Source: Photobacterium gaetbulicola Gung47 (lineage in GTDB: Bacteria; Pseudomonadota; Gammaproteobacteria; Enterobacterales; Vibrionaceae). From it: a stretch of 64,000 nt of DNA. Positions 8,815 through 18,625 of the stretch are shown here, one piece after another. Below the pieces are notes generated by a model. The model saw only the letters and a program-made list of their open reading frames with translations, searched no databases and was not told the DNA's origin. Numbering within the stretch: position 1 is the first letter of the stretch; the number at the start of each line of letters is the position of its first letter. The stretch is taken from contig CP005973.1 in assembly GCA_000940995.1 (NCBI GenBank), positions 806,001-870,000 of the forward strand, written 5' to 3'. A program made the position numbers and the translations under genes.

Positions 8815-9156
8815 ATGGAAAAAATATTAATATTGCTGATTATTGTCTCATCGTATGCCTACTCATGGGATAATGGTGGCGTGAATACATACATTAATAA
8901 TGTTACTGTACTGCAAGATGGTGAGTTTTATGTCGATGTTACCGATGATATTTGTGGTGAGGCGAGTAACAAACGTGTAGGTTATGTTTTCAAAAATGCC
9001 ACTCCTAACAGTATTAATCAGTCGGAGGCTGGCGTTTCTATGTTGTTATCAACAGCTCTTACAGCACAAACAACTCAGAGCCCAGTAAGGATTTATGCTG
9101 ATAATGGGAATGGTGCGTGGGCTTGTAAAATGGGGGCAATTAAAATAATGAAATAA
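8815..9156 (+). CDS. Small exported protein of the island family, member 3
   Basis: 113 residues with a short Sec signal (MEKILILLIIVSSYAYS). The mature domain contains GEFYVDVTDDICGEA, then the signature VSMLLSTALTAQ and SPVRIYADNGNGAWACKMGAIKIM. The two cysteines sit as in the paralogues and may form a disulphide in the periplasm or outside the cell. It is separate from its neighbours by 30-90 bp and has no recognisable enzymatic motif. Confidence 0.75.
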   Translation: MEKILILLIIVSSYAYSWDNGGVNTYINNVTVLQDGEFYVDVTDDICGEASNKRVGYVFKNATPNSINQSEAGVSMLLSTALTAQTTQSPVRIYADNGNGAWACKMGAIKIMK

Positions 9157-9247
9157 ACTTATTATAATATATTTGTTTTTATATTTGAAGTTGTCATTTA
9201 AAATGATGATTGAAGTTTTAGCTAATTACCTTAAAGAAAGAGATTTT

Positions 9248-9580
9248 ATGAGTATCAAAAAGCTATTTATTACAATACTGTTTTTATTATCATTTAACAC
9301 GTATTCAGAAACCATAGATAATGATAACTATTATAAAATTAGGCATATCTACTCATGGAGTAACGGCAGCGTTCATGTATGGTTAGAGTCTAATGGCGGG
9401 GAGCATAAATGCAATGATAAGACCTATACGACTAGGTACTTAATGTCAAGGAATACAACTTTAGAATTTGACCAAAAGTTTTCTATCCTTTTATCTGCGA
9501 AGACATCTGGACAACCAGTTAAGTTACGATATGAGTGTGATAGCTTAGGCTTGCCTTATATAAAAGCGGTAAGATTTTGA
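9248..9580 (+). CDS. Small exported protein of the island family, member 4
   Basis: 110 residues from the ATG at 9248, which follows AAAGAAAGAG and opens a signal peptide (MSIKKLFITILFLLSFNTYS). A frame from 9173 exists but hides the signal peptide behind 25 extra residues. The C-terminus FSILLSAKTSGQPVKLRYEC then LPYIKAVRF is the best match in the group to the end of the SubB B subunit as I remember it (TTGQPVRIYYE, PPFVKAL). Two cysteines are present (HKC and YEC). Confidence 0.75.
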   Translation: MSIKKLFITILFLLSFNTYSETIDNDNYYKIRHIYSWSNGSVHVWLESNGGEHKCNDKTYTTRYLMSRNTTLEFDQKFSILLSAKTSGQPVKLRYECDSLGLPYIKAVRF

Positions 9581-9650
9581 AGTCATTATTAATGACATGC
9601 CTATCAGTTATTAATCTGCTTAATAAATTATATTTACATGGAGAGTGTAA

Positions 9651-10004
9651 GTGAAAAATATTAACATTGTCATTGTTTTTCTTTTTTGTTTTTGTACTAT
9701 GCAATATGCACAGGCTGGTAATTTTTCTGGTTATCAATCAATCGGTGAACTGAAAGTAGACCAAGCCAATCTTATCAGAATTAAAGCTGAAAGTGGGTCG
9801 TTATGGGTAGATGACGGACAATGTAATGGTTCAAGTCAAGCTTCACAAGTCTATTTGGATTTATCAAATGAGGCGGGAAAAGCTATGTACTCATTAGTTC
9901 TTAGTGCCAAAGTTGCAAATCAGCCTATAGCATTTTGGCTCGATGGCTGTAAAAAACTTTGGGATGTTAATATTCCTATTGTTGTTTCTGCTTATATAAA
10001 CTAA
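9651..10004 (+). CDS. Small exported protein of the island family, member 5
   Basis: 117 residues from a GTG at 9651 behind ATGGAGAGTG (GGAG site). It has a Sec signal (KNINIVIVFLFCFCTMQYAQAG), then DQANLIRIKAESGSLWVDDGQC and the signature YSLVLSAKVANQPIAFWLDGC. It has the same two-cysteine layout as its neighbours. Function unknown; it is probably secreted. Confidence 0.75.
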   Translation: MKNINIVIVFLFCFCTMQYAQAGNFSGYQSIGELKVDQANLIRIKAESGSLWVDDGQCNGSSQASQVYLDLSNEAGKAMYSLVLSAKVANQPIAFWLDGCKKLWDVNIPIVVSAYIN

Positions 10005-10077
10005 TTGTTGGATATGTTTAAAGAGATAAATATATTTTATGTTAAAGTCACTACATAATTAAAGTGCAAGGTTAAAA

Positions 10078-10420
10078 ATGACGACTAAAACATTTTTCAA
10101 TTTGGCTATTATTTTTAATGTGGTTGTAACTGGGCAAAGCTATGCTGGTTCTTGTGGAAAAGGGAAAGTCCTTTCAATATTGGAGGGGGGGTAATGATAT
10201 TGACTATCGCATTACTATCGATTACTCAGAAGGGCAAAGTGAGTTATCTGGCACCGAGAAAAGTGGCTATATTATATTCAGAGATTCACTAGACCAGTCT
10301 CGACTTAATGGTATTAGATCTATTGTTCTCACCTCATTTACTACAGGCCAAGTTATTAACACCTATTCACATTCTGAAGATTGTAGTAATGCTACCCAAA
10401 TATCTGTATGGAAAAAATAA
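10078..10420 (+). pseudogene. Small exported protein of the island family, member 6, frameshifted at a G7 tract
   Basis: The ATG at 10078 encodes a signal peptide (MTTKTFFNLAIIFNVVVTGQ, then SYAGSCGKGK) and reads VLSILEGG before a stop at once after a run of seven G (10185-10191). In the next frame the protein continues NDIDYRITIDYSEGQ and ends with the family signature IRSIVLTSFTTGQVINTY and DC. A tract of six or nine G would join the parts into about 114 residues. It may be a dead copy, a sequencing error in the homopolymer, or a slipped-strand on/off switch. Confidence 0.7.
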
Positions 10421-10484
10421 CTGAGTGTAGCCTCCATTCTAGAATATATCTAGATACAAAAAATTAATACCAAAAGGCTGGCTA

Positions 10485-10832
10485 ATGAAAACGAAAATAG
10501 TCATTTATTGCAGTGTGGCTTTGTTGGCGATCATCTCTATCAATCTTTTCCTTTGGCAGCATGATGCCAAGGAAATCAATATGACTGATAACTCCATCGA
10601 AGCACCACAATCTGAGATTCAGATTGATGTCCAAGGCAGTAACAACTTCGAATACCCCGCGCCGGTAAAACAACTCCAGCAGGTGCTGGCTAAGTCTTAC
10701 CAGCCGCCAGTGTTTGAAGGGGAAGAGATTTTCCCTGAAGATCTTTTGCCGCTTGATGGCAAGGCTTCCGTAAAATCTGAGATGCAGGCTGATATTGATC
10801 AGCTTAGAAAAAGAATGGAATCTCTAAAGTAA
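10485..10832 (+). CDS. Small membrane-anchored protein upstream of the RHS toxin
   Basis: 115 residues: one N-terminal hydrophobic segment (IVIYCSVALLAIISINLFLW) as a signal anchor, then an acidic periplasmic tail with a Pro-rich stretch (SYQPPVFEGEEIFPEDLLPL) and a short C-terminal helix (ADIDQLRKRMESL). It ends 25 bp before the RHS toxin start, so the two are very likely co-transcribed. I do not recognise the family. A role in export or handling of the toxin is an inference from position only. Confidence 0.7.
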   Translation: MKTKIVIYCSVALLAIISINLFLWQHDAKEINMTDNSIEAPQSEIQIDVQGSNNFEYPAPVKQLQQVLAKSYQPPVFEGEEIFPEDLLPLDGKASVKSEMQADIDQLRKRMESLK

Positions 10833-10856
10833 CGTTCGTATACGGAGAATATTACA

Positions 10857-13800
10857 GTGGATGTAATAAAAAAAATAATACGCAATACGCTTTTACCTAC
10901 CGTTTGCTTAACAGCCTTGCTCCCTCTGTTTGTCAATGCATCTGACGCCTCCACCTATCTTGAAGGTGAATTTAACGTTAGTGGCGGCCAGGCTGATTAC
11001 CAGTTACCAATCAATATTGCTCCTGGGCGAGCGGGGCATGCGCCGAACCTTAGTTTGGCCTACAGCAGCGACAATCCTAATGGTATTCTCGGTGTCGGAT
11101 GGCAATTGCGTGGTTTGTCGTCGATATACCGCTGTGGAAAGAACCTGACTTTTGATGGTAACTGGGGCGGTGTCAATCTCGACAGCGATGACCAGTATTG
11201 TATTGATGGCCAACGGCTTATCCCAATTACCGGTAATGCCGGGGCCGACGGGACGGAATACCGTACCCGTATCAATGATCAGCGCAAAATTATATCTTTT
11301 GGTAAAAAAGGCAGCGGCCCGCAGTCGTTTAAAGTATGGTCAAAGGACGGCCAGCTTTTTGAGTACGGTAATAATGCGACTGCCCGCCCTGAGCTGGCGG
11401 GTAAATCCGATGTCTACAAATGGTCACTGAGCAAGATTTCAGATATCACCCGAAATAACCATATTCACCTTACCTATTACTATGACAAAAATGGTGGCCA
11501 TCACCGTCTCCAGGAGATCACTTATGTTGGCGGTAAGGTGAGCTTCAATTATGAAGTTCGCGATGATACCCAATTTAGCTATTTGTCGGGTAGTAAACTT
11601 AACGCCAACCACCGGCTGTCATCGATTGTCAGTACTACAGATGATGGTGATGAAGTTGCTCAATACAGCTTTTCCTATCAATATTCATCCGGTACCAGCC
11701 GTTCGCAGTTGACAACAATCACACACAGTGTCGATGGGGTTGAGAGCGTGCCGGTGAACTTTACTTGGCAGTCCCAGGTTGGGGCACAGTTTGATAGCAA
11801 TAAGGCAGTTTTTGACCATACTGTTAGAAGATCAAAATTTTACGATATAGGGCGTGACGGGAATGTCGAAATTTTCTCCAATAGTAAGGATCCCAAACAA
11901 GTCGTTGTAAATTCAGATTCAGGAAAGAAAATATCAGGCTCGATGTATAGTAATTTTGGTATGACCACTGACTTTGTTATTGCGGATTGGAGTGGTAATA
12001 ATCAACCGTCTTATAAAATTTTGCCTATATTAAGTTGGGTCAATACTGATTCATATTTTTCTTACCCAGATGGAAATGGTGGCTTTAAAGAGTTTTACAC
12101 TCGTGACATCAATGAATATGGATGGGCAACTTCCAAAAAATACCCAAGAGATACTAATGGTAATGGCGTTTTCACGCTAGAATCTCGCTGCGAAAACTGT
12201 AGTTATTATGATTTTAATGGTGATGGTAAAACAATAGAATACTTGAAGTACTCTAATGGAGTACTGACTTATAATAACGGTTCAAAAACACAAACTGTAT
12301 TTAGTGGTTCTGAGAAAAAACAGCTATTGCAAGTTGCCGATTTCAACAATGATGGTTATTTAGACCTACTGATTGGTAATTTAAGTTTTGTCACTAGTAA
12401 CAAGAGTGATAGTGTAAGTAATAAGTTAAAAGTGTATTATTTTACCGGCTCTGAGTTCAAGTTTAATGGCGATGAGTTGCAGGTAACTTACAATACAAGC
12501 TTAAAGACAGAAACGTACGATTGTAGTGTGGGGGATAAAGACAAGACTTGTTATCGCTACTACCATAATTTTTCACCTGATGAAGCTGCTATCGTTGATA
12601 TTAACAGCGATGGATTGCTCGATATCGTTTATGCCGACAAGTCCTTCATCAATAAAAATGGCATGTTTAGCAATAATGCCGTTTCAAGTCGTTACTCAAA
12701 GCTCGATATCCATGAACAAGCGGATGTTCAAATTGTCGATGTGAATTCAAACGGTTGGCCGGATAACTTCCATGGTTCGAACATCAAACGCTCAAAAGCG
12801 TTTGCTCAAGACCGGATAAAAACAATTTCCGAATATTCAGTGAGCTATTCCCTGGCCTATAAGCCATTGTCTGATCCGGATATACATAAACAGATCCCCT
12901 ATTACAATTACCCAGTTGTTAATAGTACACCAACGAAGTACGTTGTTTCACAGTTTGAGGTCACTCCACGTGGCTATTCGCCGGTTAAAACAACCTACTT
13001 CTACCACGGTGCTAAGTCACACCTGAAGGGGGAGGGGTTCCTTGGTTTCGCCCAGATAGATCGTACCCGTCACGGGGTTAATAAAGAGAAAACGGTCACC
13101 ACATTTGAGCAAATTGATCCCATTATTGCCGGTCGGGTTAAAGAAATTACCACCTACCGCAACGATGCTAAATACCTCAAGGAATCCAATACCTACAAAA
13201 CGAAGTCCCACTCCGGGGTGGGGGCAAAATATTACACGGTTACACGCTCCGATCATAAGAGCTATGTATATAACAAAGCCGGCCAGGTAGAAAAGCAAAC
13301 TGTCCGCGAGTTCGAATATGATAACTTTGGTAATATCACAGAGAAAACCGCCGATATCACCAGCGGGATCAGTGGGGGCGGTAGCTTTACTGAAAAAGCC
13401 TCCTATGAGTACCTTAGCTCAGGCAGCATCACCAAAAGTACAGTGCTTTCAGCGACAAGCTCGTCTATTGCCAGTTCACTGTTTACCAAATATGACAGCT
13501 TCCAGATGTGGTGCACGGCGAATGGCACCCAGTACATCAAACCGACCGATGAGTTTGTTCTGATCCATGGCGATATTAGCATCCCGCTGATCACTAAACG
13601 TTATAACGAATACTACAGGCTGGATACCAGAAGCACGTCCTCGTCCAACGGCGTATCGGTGATCAAGCAGGTCGATTTCGTTTCGGTTTCTGAAAGTAGC
13701 TTCAACGCCGCTAATGCTAGCCCGTGCGGTAGCTATGTGGTGGTTGACCATGACGGCAATGGTCAGCTCGATTTATCCACCAGCAAGAAAACAGTCACCC

Positions 13801-16800
13801 AACTTTTAACAGAGTCGGGGGACAATTACTGGAAAGTCAGTGCCCCAGACACGGTGACTAGCGCCATCAAGGACAATGGCGCCAATAGTTTTAGCAAAAC
13901 CAACATTACGGTCTATCGCTATGATAGTAATGGCCTATTGCTAGAGGAGCTGATCACTCCAGGGGAATATGAGTCTGGAGATAGTTTCTATGGCAATACA
14001 TCCAAGCAGGTTGTCAACCGTTATCGTTATGATCCCTATGGTAACCTGGTCGACCAAGAAAATGGCGGTACTGATGCCCAGTCTCGTTCTACAACAACCG
14101 TTTACGACAGTAAGGGCTTGTTCTCAATCCGCTCTACCAATGCTGGAAATCTGACGACCACTTTTGAACATGATGCCCGATTTGGCTTGGTGACAAAATC
14201 TGTCAGTCCAGTGAAAGGTCGAACAACCTCCTGGAGCTACGATGGTTTTGGACGGGCACGAAAGGAGAACCGACCCGGCAGAGGGGATTTTACAGACTTT
14301 GAATACCGCCTTGGAAATCAGTGTATAAAAAGCACCAGCCGGACTGTCAGCTGTATCATTGCCAAAAACGCCAATGGTAACGGCGGTGTATATCAAACTG
14401 TTACCCACTTTGACTATGCTGGTCGTGAGATCCGTGCCATGCATCAGGCTTTTGATGGTAATTGGGTCTACCGTGATACCCTGTGGGATACAGATGGGCG
14501 TAAAGTGGCCATTACACGCCCAACTTTCAAGGAGCCCGGTAGTCATAGTAGTATTCCGACCGTTACTTTCAGCTATGACGAGCGCGATAGGGAGATAGTC
14601 AAAACCGAACCGTCTGCCTCGGGCGGCACGGCATCGTTTACGACGCGATACAGCGGCCTGACTTCAACCATGGTCGATGCCAAAGGCAACGAAAAAACCA
14701 TTACGTACAATGTATTGGGTCATATCACCAAAACCACGGAGCCATTGGGTGCATATCAAGAATACATCAACTATCCGGATGGAAAGTTAAGGCAGACCGC
14801 GGATTCGTCTGGTAATAGAACGGAGATTCGTTACGACAATTTGGGCCACCGTACTTATCTTGATGATCCGGATATGGGCAAATGGAGCTACAACTACAAT
14901 GTGTTCGGTGAACTGGAGTACAAGAGAGACGCAAACGGTGTTGTTACCAATATAAGTTATAACGACTTGGGGCAAAAAAAAGCAGAGAAACAGGGTAACC
15001 AGACATCCAGTTGGAGCTATTTTGATAATGGATTGCTCAAGGCCTTTGTCGGAAACGGCAATAGCCGAGAGTTCATTTATGACAATAATGGGCTAGTCAG
15101 TGAAATTGTCGTTAAATCCAACGGGAAAACCTTTAAGAACCGCTATACCTACGACAGTCTTGAGAGGGTTGCCACCGAGGTAAGACCTAATAGCTTGAAG
15201 TTAGAGTATTTGTATAACCCTTATGGTTACCATGCCGCGGTACGCAGCCCGAAAGAGTTTGCCGACAATGTATTTAACAGCCCAAGCTTTAAGGCGGATA
15301 TCCAGAAGCTAATTGATGAAGCCTTGGAGCAGGCAAATGCGTACCTTGCGATAGCGGAAGACTATGCTGATAAGCAAGTGTTCTTTGCGAACAAAGCTGG
15401 TGAATATGCCAGCCGAGAAATAGATTTGCATCAGCTTGATAGCCAATCGATACAGCTACTTAAAGACGCCAGTCGCTACAAGAGATACTGTACCGCAGAC
15501 GGCGAGTGTTATCTGCAGGCGGCAACCTGGGTTCTACTGCACGATGATGTGACCGTCCCGTTGGATATTGACCTTGAACAGTACTTCAAGCTAGACAGTC
15601 AGCACAGTGGCACAAAACCTGGACGCAAACTGTTTGATTCAACGGTTTATCGCGTTGATGTTGAGGAATTTAACAGCCGCAACTTCAACAGCCAGGATGA
15701 ATGGTTGCTTACTGACTATGACCGTAACGGCTTACTTAACCTGATTGGCCGTGATGATGTCTACGGGGCGGGTGCTGGATCGGATACTCGCAACATGGCA
15801 AGGGAGGTATATAGCTCTGATGATCTCAGCCTAGCCGCAGAAATCGCCTCGTCCCGTTATCAATACTATTACCAGCTAGCTGACAAACTCGTCAGCTTGG
15901 CAGAGCAAGTCGGAGATCTGTTTAACCTCTATTGCGATGACGCTAACCGTTTAGCGGGTAATAGTGACCAAATTATGGGGAGAAGGAATTGTGTCAATGA
16001 TCAGGAGATCAGCCAAGTCGACCACCTGCAAACCGTATTGACACAGGCTGAGTTAGAGGATGCCAGTGGCGACAAAGGCTTTATTTACTACTGGCAGCGA
16101 CAAAATACCGATGCTTATGATCATACCTTGGCTGAAACTTTGGGCAATGGCTTGGTTAACAGCTATGTCTATAATCAGGCAACAGGCCGACCTAATGCTA
16201 TCGCTACCCACTGGGGTAGCAGCGTTGTTAGCCAACGTAACCACTTAAACATAATAGCTGGGCAGAATAAACGTTTCCTACGCTATTATTATGATGAGCA
16301 CAATAACGTGGTAAGGCGTGATGACTTTGAGCTGGGGATCAGCGAAAGCTTTGAGTATGACGCGCTTGATAGGCTTAGGGCTGCCACACCGATGCTGGAT
16401 AAGGCTGATCGCCACGGGCCAAACAACCCGGATTTCAATCGTCGGTTCAATTATGACTATGATAAGCTGGGTAATCTAATAGGCAAAACGGATATCGGTG
16501 CCTATGAGTATGATGGCAAGAATGCCGGCCCGCATGCTGTCACAAAAGCCAATGGCATCAGCTTTACTTATGACAACGTCGGCAACCTTGTCAAAGGCGA
16601 AACCGGTACAGCGGTCAAAACCACTGAGCGCTTGCTGGAGTGGAGCAGTTTTAATAAGCCAACTAAGATAGTGCGCAATGGCCATACAATAGAGTTTGCC
16701 TATGATGCCAACTACAATCGTTACTACCGTAAAGACAGCAGCGGCAGTGAAACTTATTACTTCGATAAGCTCTACGAGCAGGTTACCGACCTTAGTACCG

Positions 16801-17954
16801 GCGAGGTGCAACACAAGCAGTTTATTTATGCTGATGGCAAGCTGATTGCACTGAATATTCAGAAACACGATAGCGACAATCATCTTGAAGATAGGCAGAT
16901 CCGCTACTTGCATTACGATGCCCTTGGCTCGGTGGACATGATCACCGACGGCTACGGCTTTATTGTAGAACGTCGTAGTTACGACCCATGGGGTAAAACT
17001 CGCAATATCCAATGGGCAGATGAAGACGACGCCAGTACTTTGCGCCAATTTACCTTGACCAACCGTGGTTATACCGGGCATGAGCAGTTGCCGGAGGTCG
17101 GGATGATCCACATGAACGGCCGGGTCTATGACCAAGAACTGGGGCGTTTTTTAAGTGCGGATCCGATTATTAAATCGCCGTATATGACCAATAGCTTTAA
17201 TCGCTATTCCTATGTCACCAATAACCCACTGAAATATGTCGATCCAACCGGTTTTGTACTTGTTGAAGGAAGCGGTCAAGATGACGGGTTAGGCCGTACG
17301 AGTGTCGACTTGGGTGGGCCTAAAGACCAGCGAAGAGAGAGTAATCGGAATAATGGACGAGATCGTCATCATCAGGGAAGCGATACTTCAAAGAATAACT
17401 CATTAATCAGTGAGCCTGTTGATGAACAACAGATTACGTATAGCGAAATCCCTTCTGTTGAGAGCCAAGCCATTATAAACGTCATTGATGAAGCTATTGA
17501 TTACGTAACGAATATAAGGGCTATTGAGCAAGGCTATTATGAAGTCTTAAATGCTACTAGAGAGAATTTTATTGGAACGCTCGGTAGTGTATCATTTTCG
17601 ATTGGTATAGCATTCATTGAAAAGAAAATACCAGGTCCAAATGTTACAAAGGGGGCAAACAGTACACTTTCTCGTAGTGGCGCGTTTAAAGAAGCGAAAC
17701 TAAAAGCTGGGGTTCCACGGAATCAGCACCCAGATAAAGTCTATAAAGAAAAAATACGTGACCAAGATGGGCACGTAGAAGGTCGTGTTTATGAGTTTAA
17801 GAGGCAGGATGGAAGTACTGCTACGATTAGAGAACATTCATTAGGCCATAAGTTAGATAATCACGGCCCTCATTTCAATAGCGAAGTTCGGTCAGCTGAT
17901 GGTATTAAACAGTCATTAGGCGGAAACGGTGACTCGCATACTTACTTTAATTAG
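10857..17954 (+). CDS. Exported SpvB/TcB/RHS-repeat polymorphic toxin with nuclease-like C-terminus
   Basis: 2365 residues starting at GTG 10857. Order: a Sec signal (NTLLPTVCLTALLPLFVNAS); a SpvB-type N-terminal domain (YLEGEFNVSGGQADYQLPI, PGRAGHAPNLSLAYSS, GVGWQL); FG-GAP/VCBS-like calcium repeats (DFNNDGYLDLLIGN near 495, DINSDGLLDIVYAD near 581); a TcB-like middle; YD/RHS repeats (about 1020-1520 and 1750-2060); and the RHS core (YTGHEQLPEVGMIHMNGRVY, LGRFLSADPI, NNPLKYVDPTGF, about 2072-2135). RHS shells wrap a cleaved C-terminal toxin. Here the last 230 residues are variable and end with REHSLGHKLDNHGPHFN, resembling HNH/endonuclease VII-type toxin domains. Residues about 886-974 and 1545-1634 are a duplicated module. 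Confidence 0.88.
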   Translation: MDVIKKIIRNTLLPTVCLTALLPLFVNASDASTYLEGEFNVSGGQADYQLPINIAPGRAGHAPNLSLAYSSDNPNGILGVGWQLRGLSSIYRCGKNLTFDGNWGGVNLDSDDQYCIDGQRLIPITGNAGADGTEYRTRINDQRKIISFGKKGSGPQSFKVWSKDGQLFEYGNNATARPELAGKSDVYKWSLSKISDITRNNHIHLTYYYDKNGGHHRLQEITYVGGKVSFNYEVRDDTQFSYLSGSKLNANHRLSSIVSTTDDGDEVAQYSFSYQYSSGTSRSQLTTITHSVDGVESVPVNFTWQSQVGAQFDSNKAVFDHTVRRSKFYDIGRDGNVEIFSNSKDPKQVVVNSDSGKKISGSMYSNFGMTTDFVIADWSGNNQPSYKILPILSWVNTDSYFSYPDGNGGFKEFYTRDINEYGWATSKKYPRDTNGNGVFTLESRCENCSYYDFNGDGKTIEYLKYSNGVLTYNNGSKTQTVFSGSEKKQLLQVADFNNDGYLDLLIGNLSFVTSNKSDSVSNKLKVYYFTGSEFKFNGDELQVTYNTSLKTETYDCSVGDKDKTCYRYYHNFSPDEAAIVDINSDGLLDIVYADKSFINKNGMFSNNAVSSRYSKLDIHEQADVQIVDVNSNGWPDNFHGSNIKRSKAFAQDRIKTISEYSVSYSLAYKPLSDPDIHKQIPYYNYPVVNSTPTKYVVSQFEVTPRGYSPVKTTYFYHGAKSHLKGEGFLGFAQIDRTRHGVNKEKTVTTFEQIDPIIAGRVKEITTYRNDAKYLKESNTYKTKSHSGVGAKYYTVTRSDHKSYVYNKAGQVEKQTVREFEYDNFGNITEKTADITSGISGGGSFTEKASYEYLSSGSITKSTVLSATSSSIASSLFTKYDSFQMWCTANGTQYIKPTDEFVLIHGDISIPLITKRYNEYYRLDTRSTSSSNGVSVIKQVDFVSVSESSFNAANASPCGSYVVVDHDGNGQLDLSTSKKTVTQLLTESGDNYWKVSAPDTVTSAIKDNGANSFSKTNITVYRYDSNGLLLEELITPGEYESGDSFYGNTSKQVVNRYRYDPYGNLVDQENGGTDAQSRSTTTVYDSKGLFSIRSTNAGNLTTTFEHDARFGLVTKSVSPVKGRTTSWSYDGFGRARKENRPGRGDFTDFEYRLGNQCIKSTSRTVSCIIAKNANGNGGVYQTVTHFDYAGREIRAMHQAFDGNWVYRDTLWDTDGRKVAITRPTFKEPGSHSSIPTVTFSYDERDREIVKTEPSASGGTASFTTRYSGLTSTMVDAKGNEKTITYNVLGHITKTTEPLGAYQEYINYPDGKLRQTADSSGNRTEIRYDNLGHRTYLDDPDMGKWSYNYNVFGELEYKRDANGVVTNISYNDLGQKKAEKQGNQTSSWSYFDNGLLKAFVGNGNSREFIYDNNGLVSEIVVKSNGKTFKNRYTYDSLERVATEVRPNSLKLEYLYNPYGYHAAVRSPKEFADNVFNSPSFKADIQKLIDEALEQANAYLAIAEDYADKQVFFANKAGEYASREIDLHQLDSQSIQLLKDASRYKRYCTADGECYLQAATWVLLHDDVTVPLDIDLEQYFKLDSQHSGTKPGRKLFDSTVYRVDVEEFNSRNFNSQDEWLLTDYDRNGLLNLIGRDDVYGAGAGSDTRNMAREVYSSDDLSLAAEIASSRYQYYYQLADKLVSLAEQVGDLFNLYCDDANRLAGNSDQIMGRRNCVNDQEISQVDHLQTVLTQAELEDASGDKGFIYYWQRQNTDAYDHTLAETLGNGLVNSYVYNQATGRPNAIATHWGSSVVSQRNHLNIIAGQNKRFLRYYYDEHNNVVRRDDFELGISESFEYDALDRLRAATPMLDKADRHGPNNPDFNRRFNYDYDKLGNLIGKTDIGAYEYDGKNAGPHAVTKANGISFTYDNVGNLVKGETGTAVKTTERLLEWSSFNKPTKIVRNGHTIEFAYDANYNRYYRKDSSGSETYYFDKLYEQVTDLSTGEVQHKQFIYADGKLIALNIQKHDSDNHLEDRQIRYLHYDALGSVDMITDGYGFIVERRSYDPWGKTRNIQWADEDDASTLRQFTLTNRGYTGHEQLPEVGMIHMNGRVYDQELGRFLSADPIIKSPYMTNSFNRYSYVTNNPLKYVDPTGFVLVEGSGQDDGLGRTSVDLGGPKDQRRESNRNNGRDRHHQGSDTSKNNSLISEPVDEQQITYSEIPSVESQAIINVIDEAIDYVTNIRAIEQGYYEVLNATRENFIGTLGSVSFSIGIAFIEKKIPGPNVTKGANSTLSRSGAFKEAKLKAGVPRNQHPDKVYKEKIRDQDGHVEGRVYEFKRQDGSTATIREHSLGHKLDNHGPHFNSEVRSADGIKQSLGGNGDSHTYFN

Positions 17955-17964
17955 GCAGAAAAAA

Positions 17965-18606
17965 ATGAAATCAATTTATCTTTATGACGTAGGTATAAGA
18001 CCATGGGAACAAACAACATCAGTAGCAGATCACAGATTTGCAACTATTACTGTTGTTCAACGGTCGGTTAGTGACTTGTTGGGTCTTTGGCTGACGCTTG
18101 TTACAAGCGTCAGCGAACGGCTGCCTAGAGCTTTGAAGTGGAGAACCGTTGGTCATTCTATCGAAGGTTCGAAAGTCCAGGAGTTGAAGCTTTTAAAACA
18201 GCTTAGATCAGGCCTTGTTAATGACGACCTTCTTAGGAAAAATGAAGACTCAAATATCTATTCGTATGTAAAAAGGTTATCTGAGTCTATGTCAGAATTC
18301 GATTTAAATACGATTACTCAGGCTCAGTATACCTCTCTTCTATTTTTACCTGATAGAGAGCCAAGTATTGCTACTGTTTGGAAAGTATTTAAGAATTCTG
18401 ATACGGGACTTGATGCCATGGGGATGGAAAGAACCCTCGACTTACTTGATAATTTGCTTATCTGTCGAGTAACGGAATCAGATACTCATGTGAGTACTCA
18501 GTTTATTGGTGTTGTGGAGCAGGTGGACGAACTATTAGTAAAGTTAAACGACTTAAATATAACCAGGGTTGAAAGCGATGATGTTGCTAAATTAATTAGC
18601 AATTAG
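17965..18606 (+). CDS. Probable immunity protein for the RHS toxin
   Basis: 213 residues starting at ATG 17965, 10 nt after the toxin stop and behind AGGCAG. A longer frame from 17929 overlaps the toxin end and is unlikely. It has no signal peptide and is mostly helical, with a charged C-terminal half (LDLLDNLLICRVTES, VVEQVDELLVKLNDL). I do not recognise the family. A cytoplasmic protein placed directly after the variable toxin tail is the standard position of an immunity gene, so that role is inferred from context. Confidence 0.65.
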   Translation: MKSIYLYDVGIRPWEQTTSVADHRFATITVVQRSVSDLLGLWLTLVTSVSERLPRALKWRTVGHSIEGSKVQELKLLKQLRSGLVNDDLLRKNEDSNIYSYVKRLSESMSEFDLNTITQAQYTSLLFLPDREPSIATVWKVFKNSDTGLDAMGMERTLDLLDNLLICRVTESDTHVSTQFIGVVEQVDELLVKLNDLNITRVESDDVAKLISN

Positions 18607-18625
18607 TTGTTACAAAGGAGACATA

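Noticed and set aside
16476..17135. A 219-codon minus-strand frame opposite the RHS gene
   Set aside because: It is antisense to the conserved RHS core; the repeated hydrophobic residues are an artefact of YD-repeat codons.
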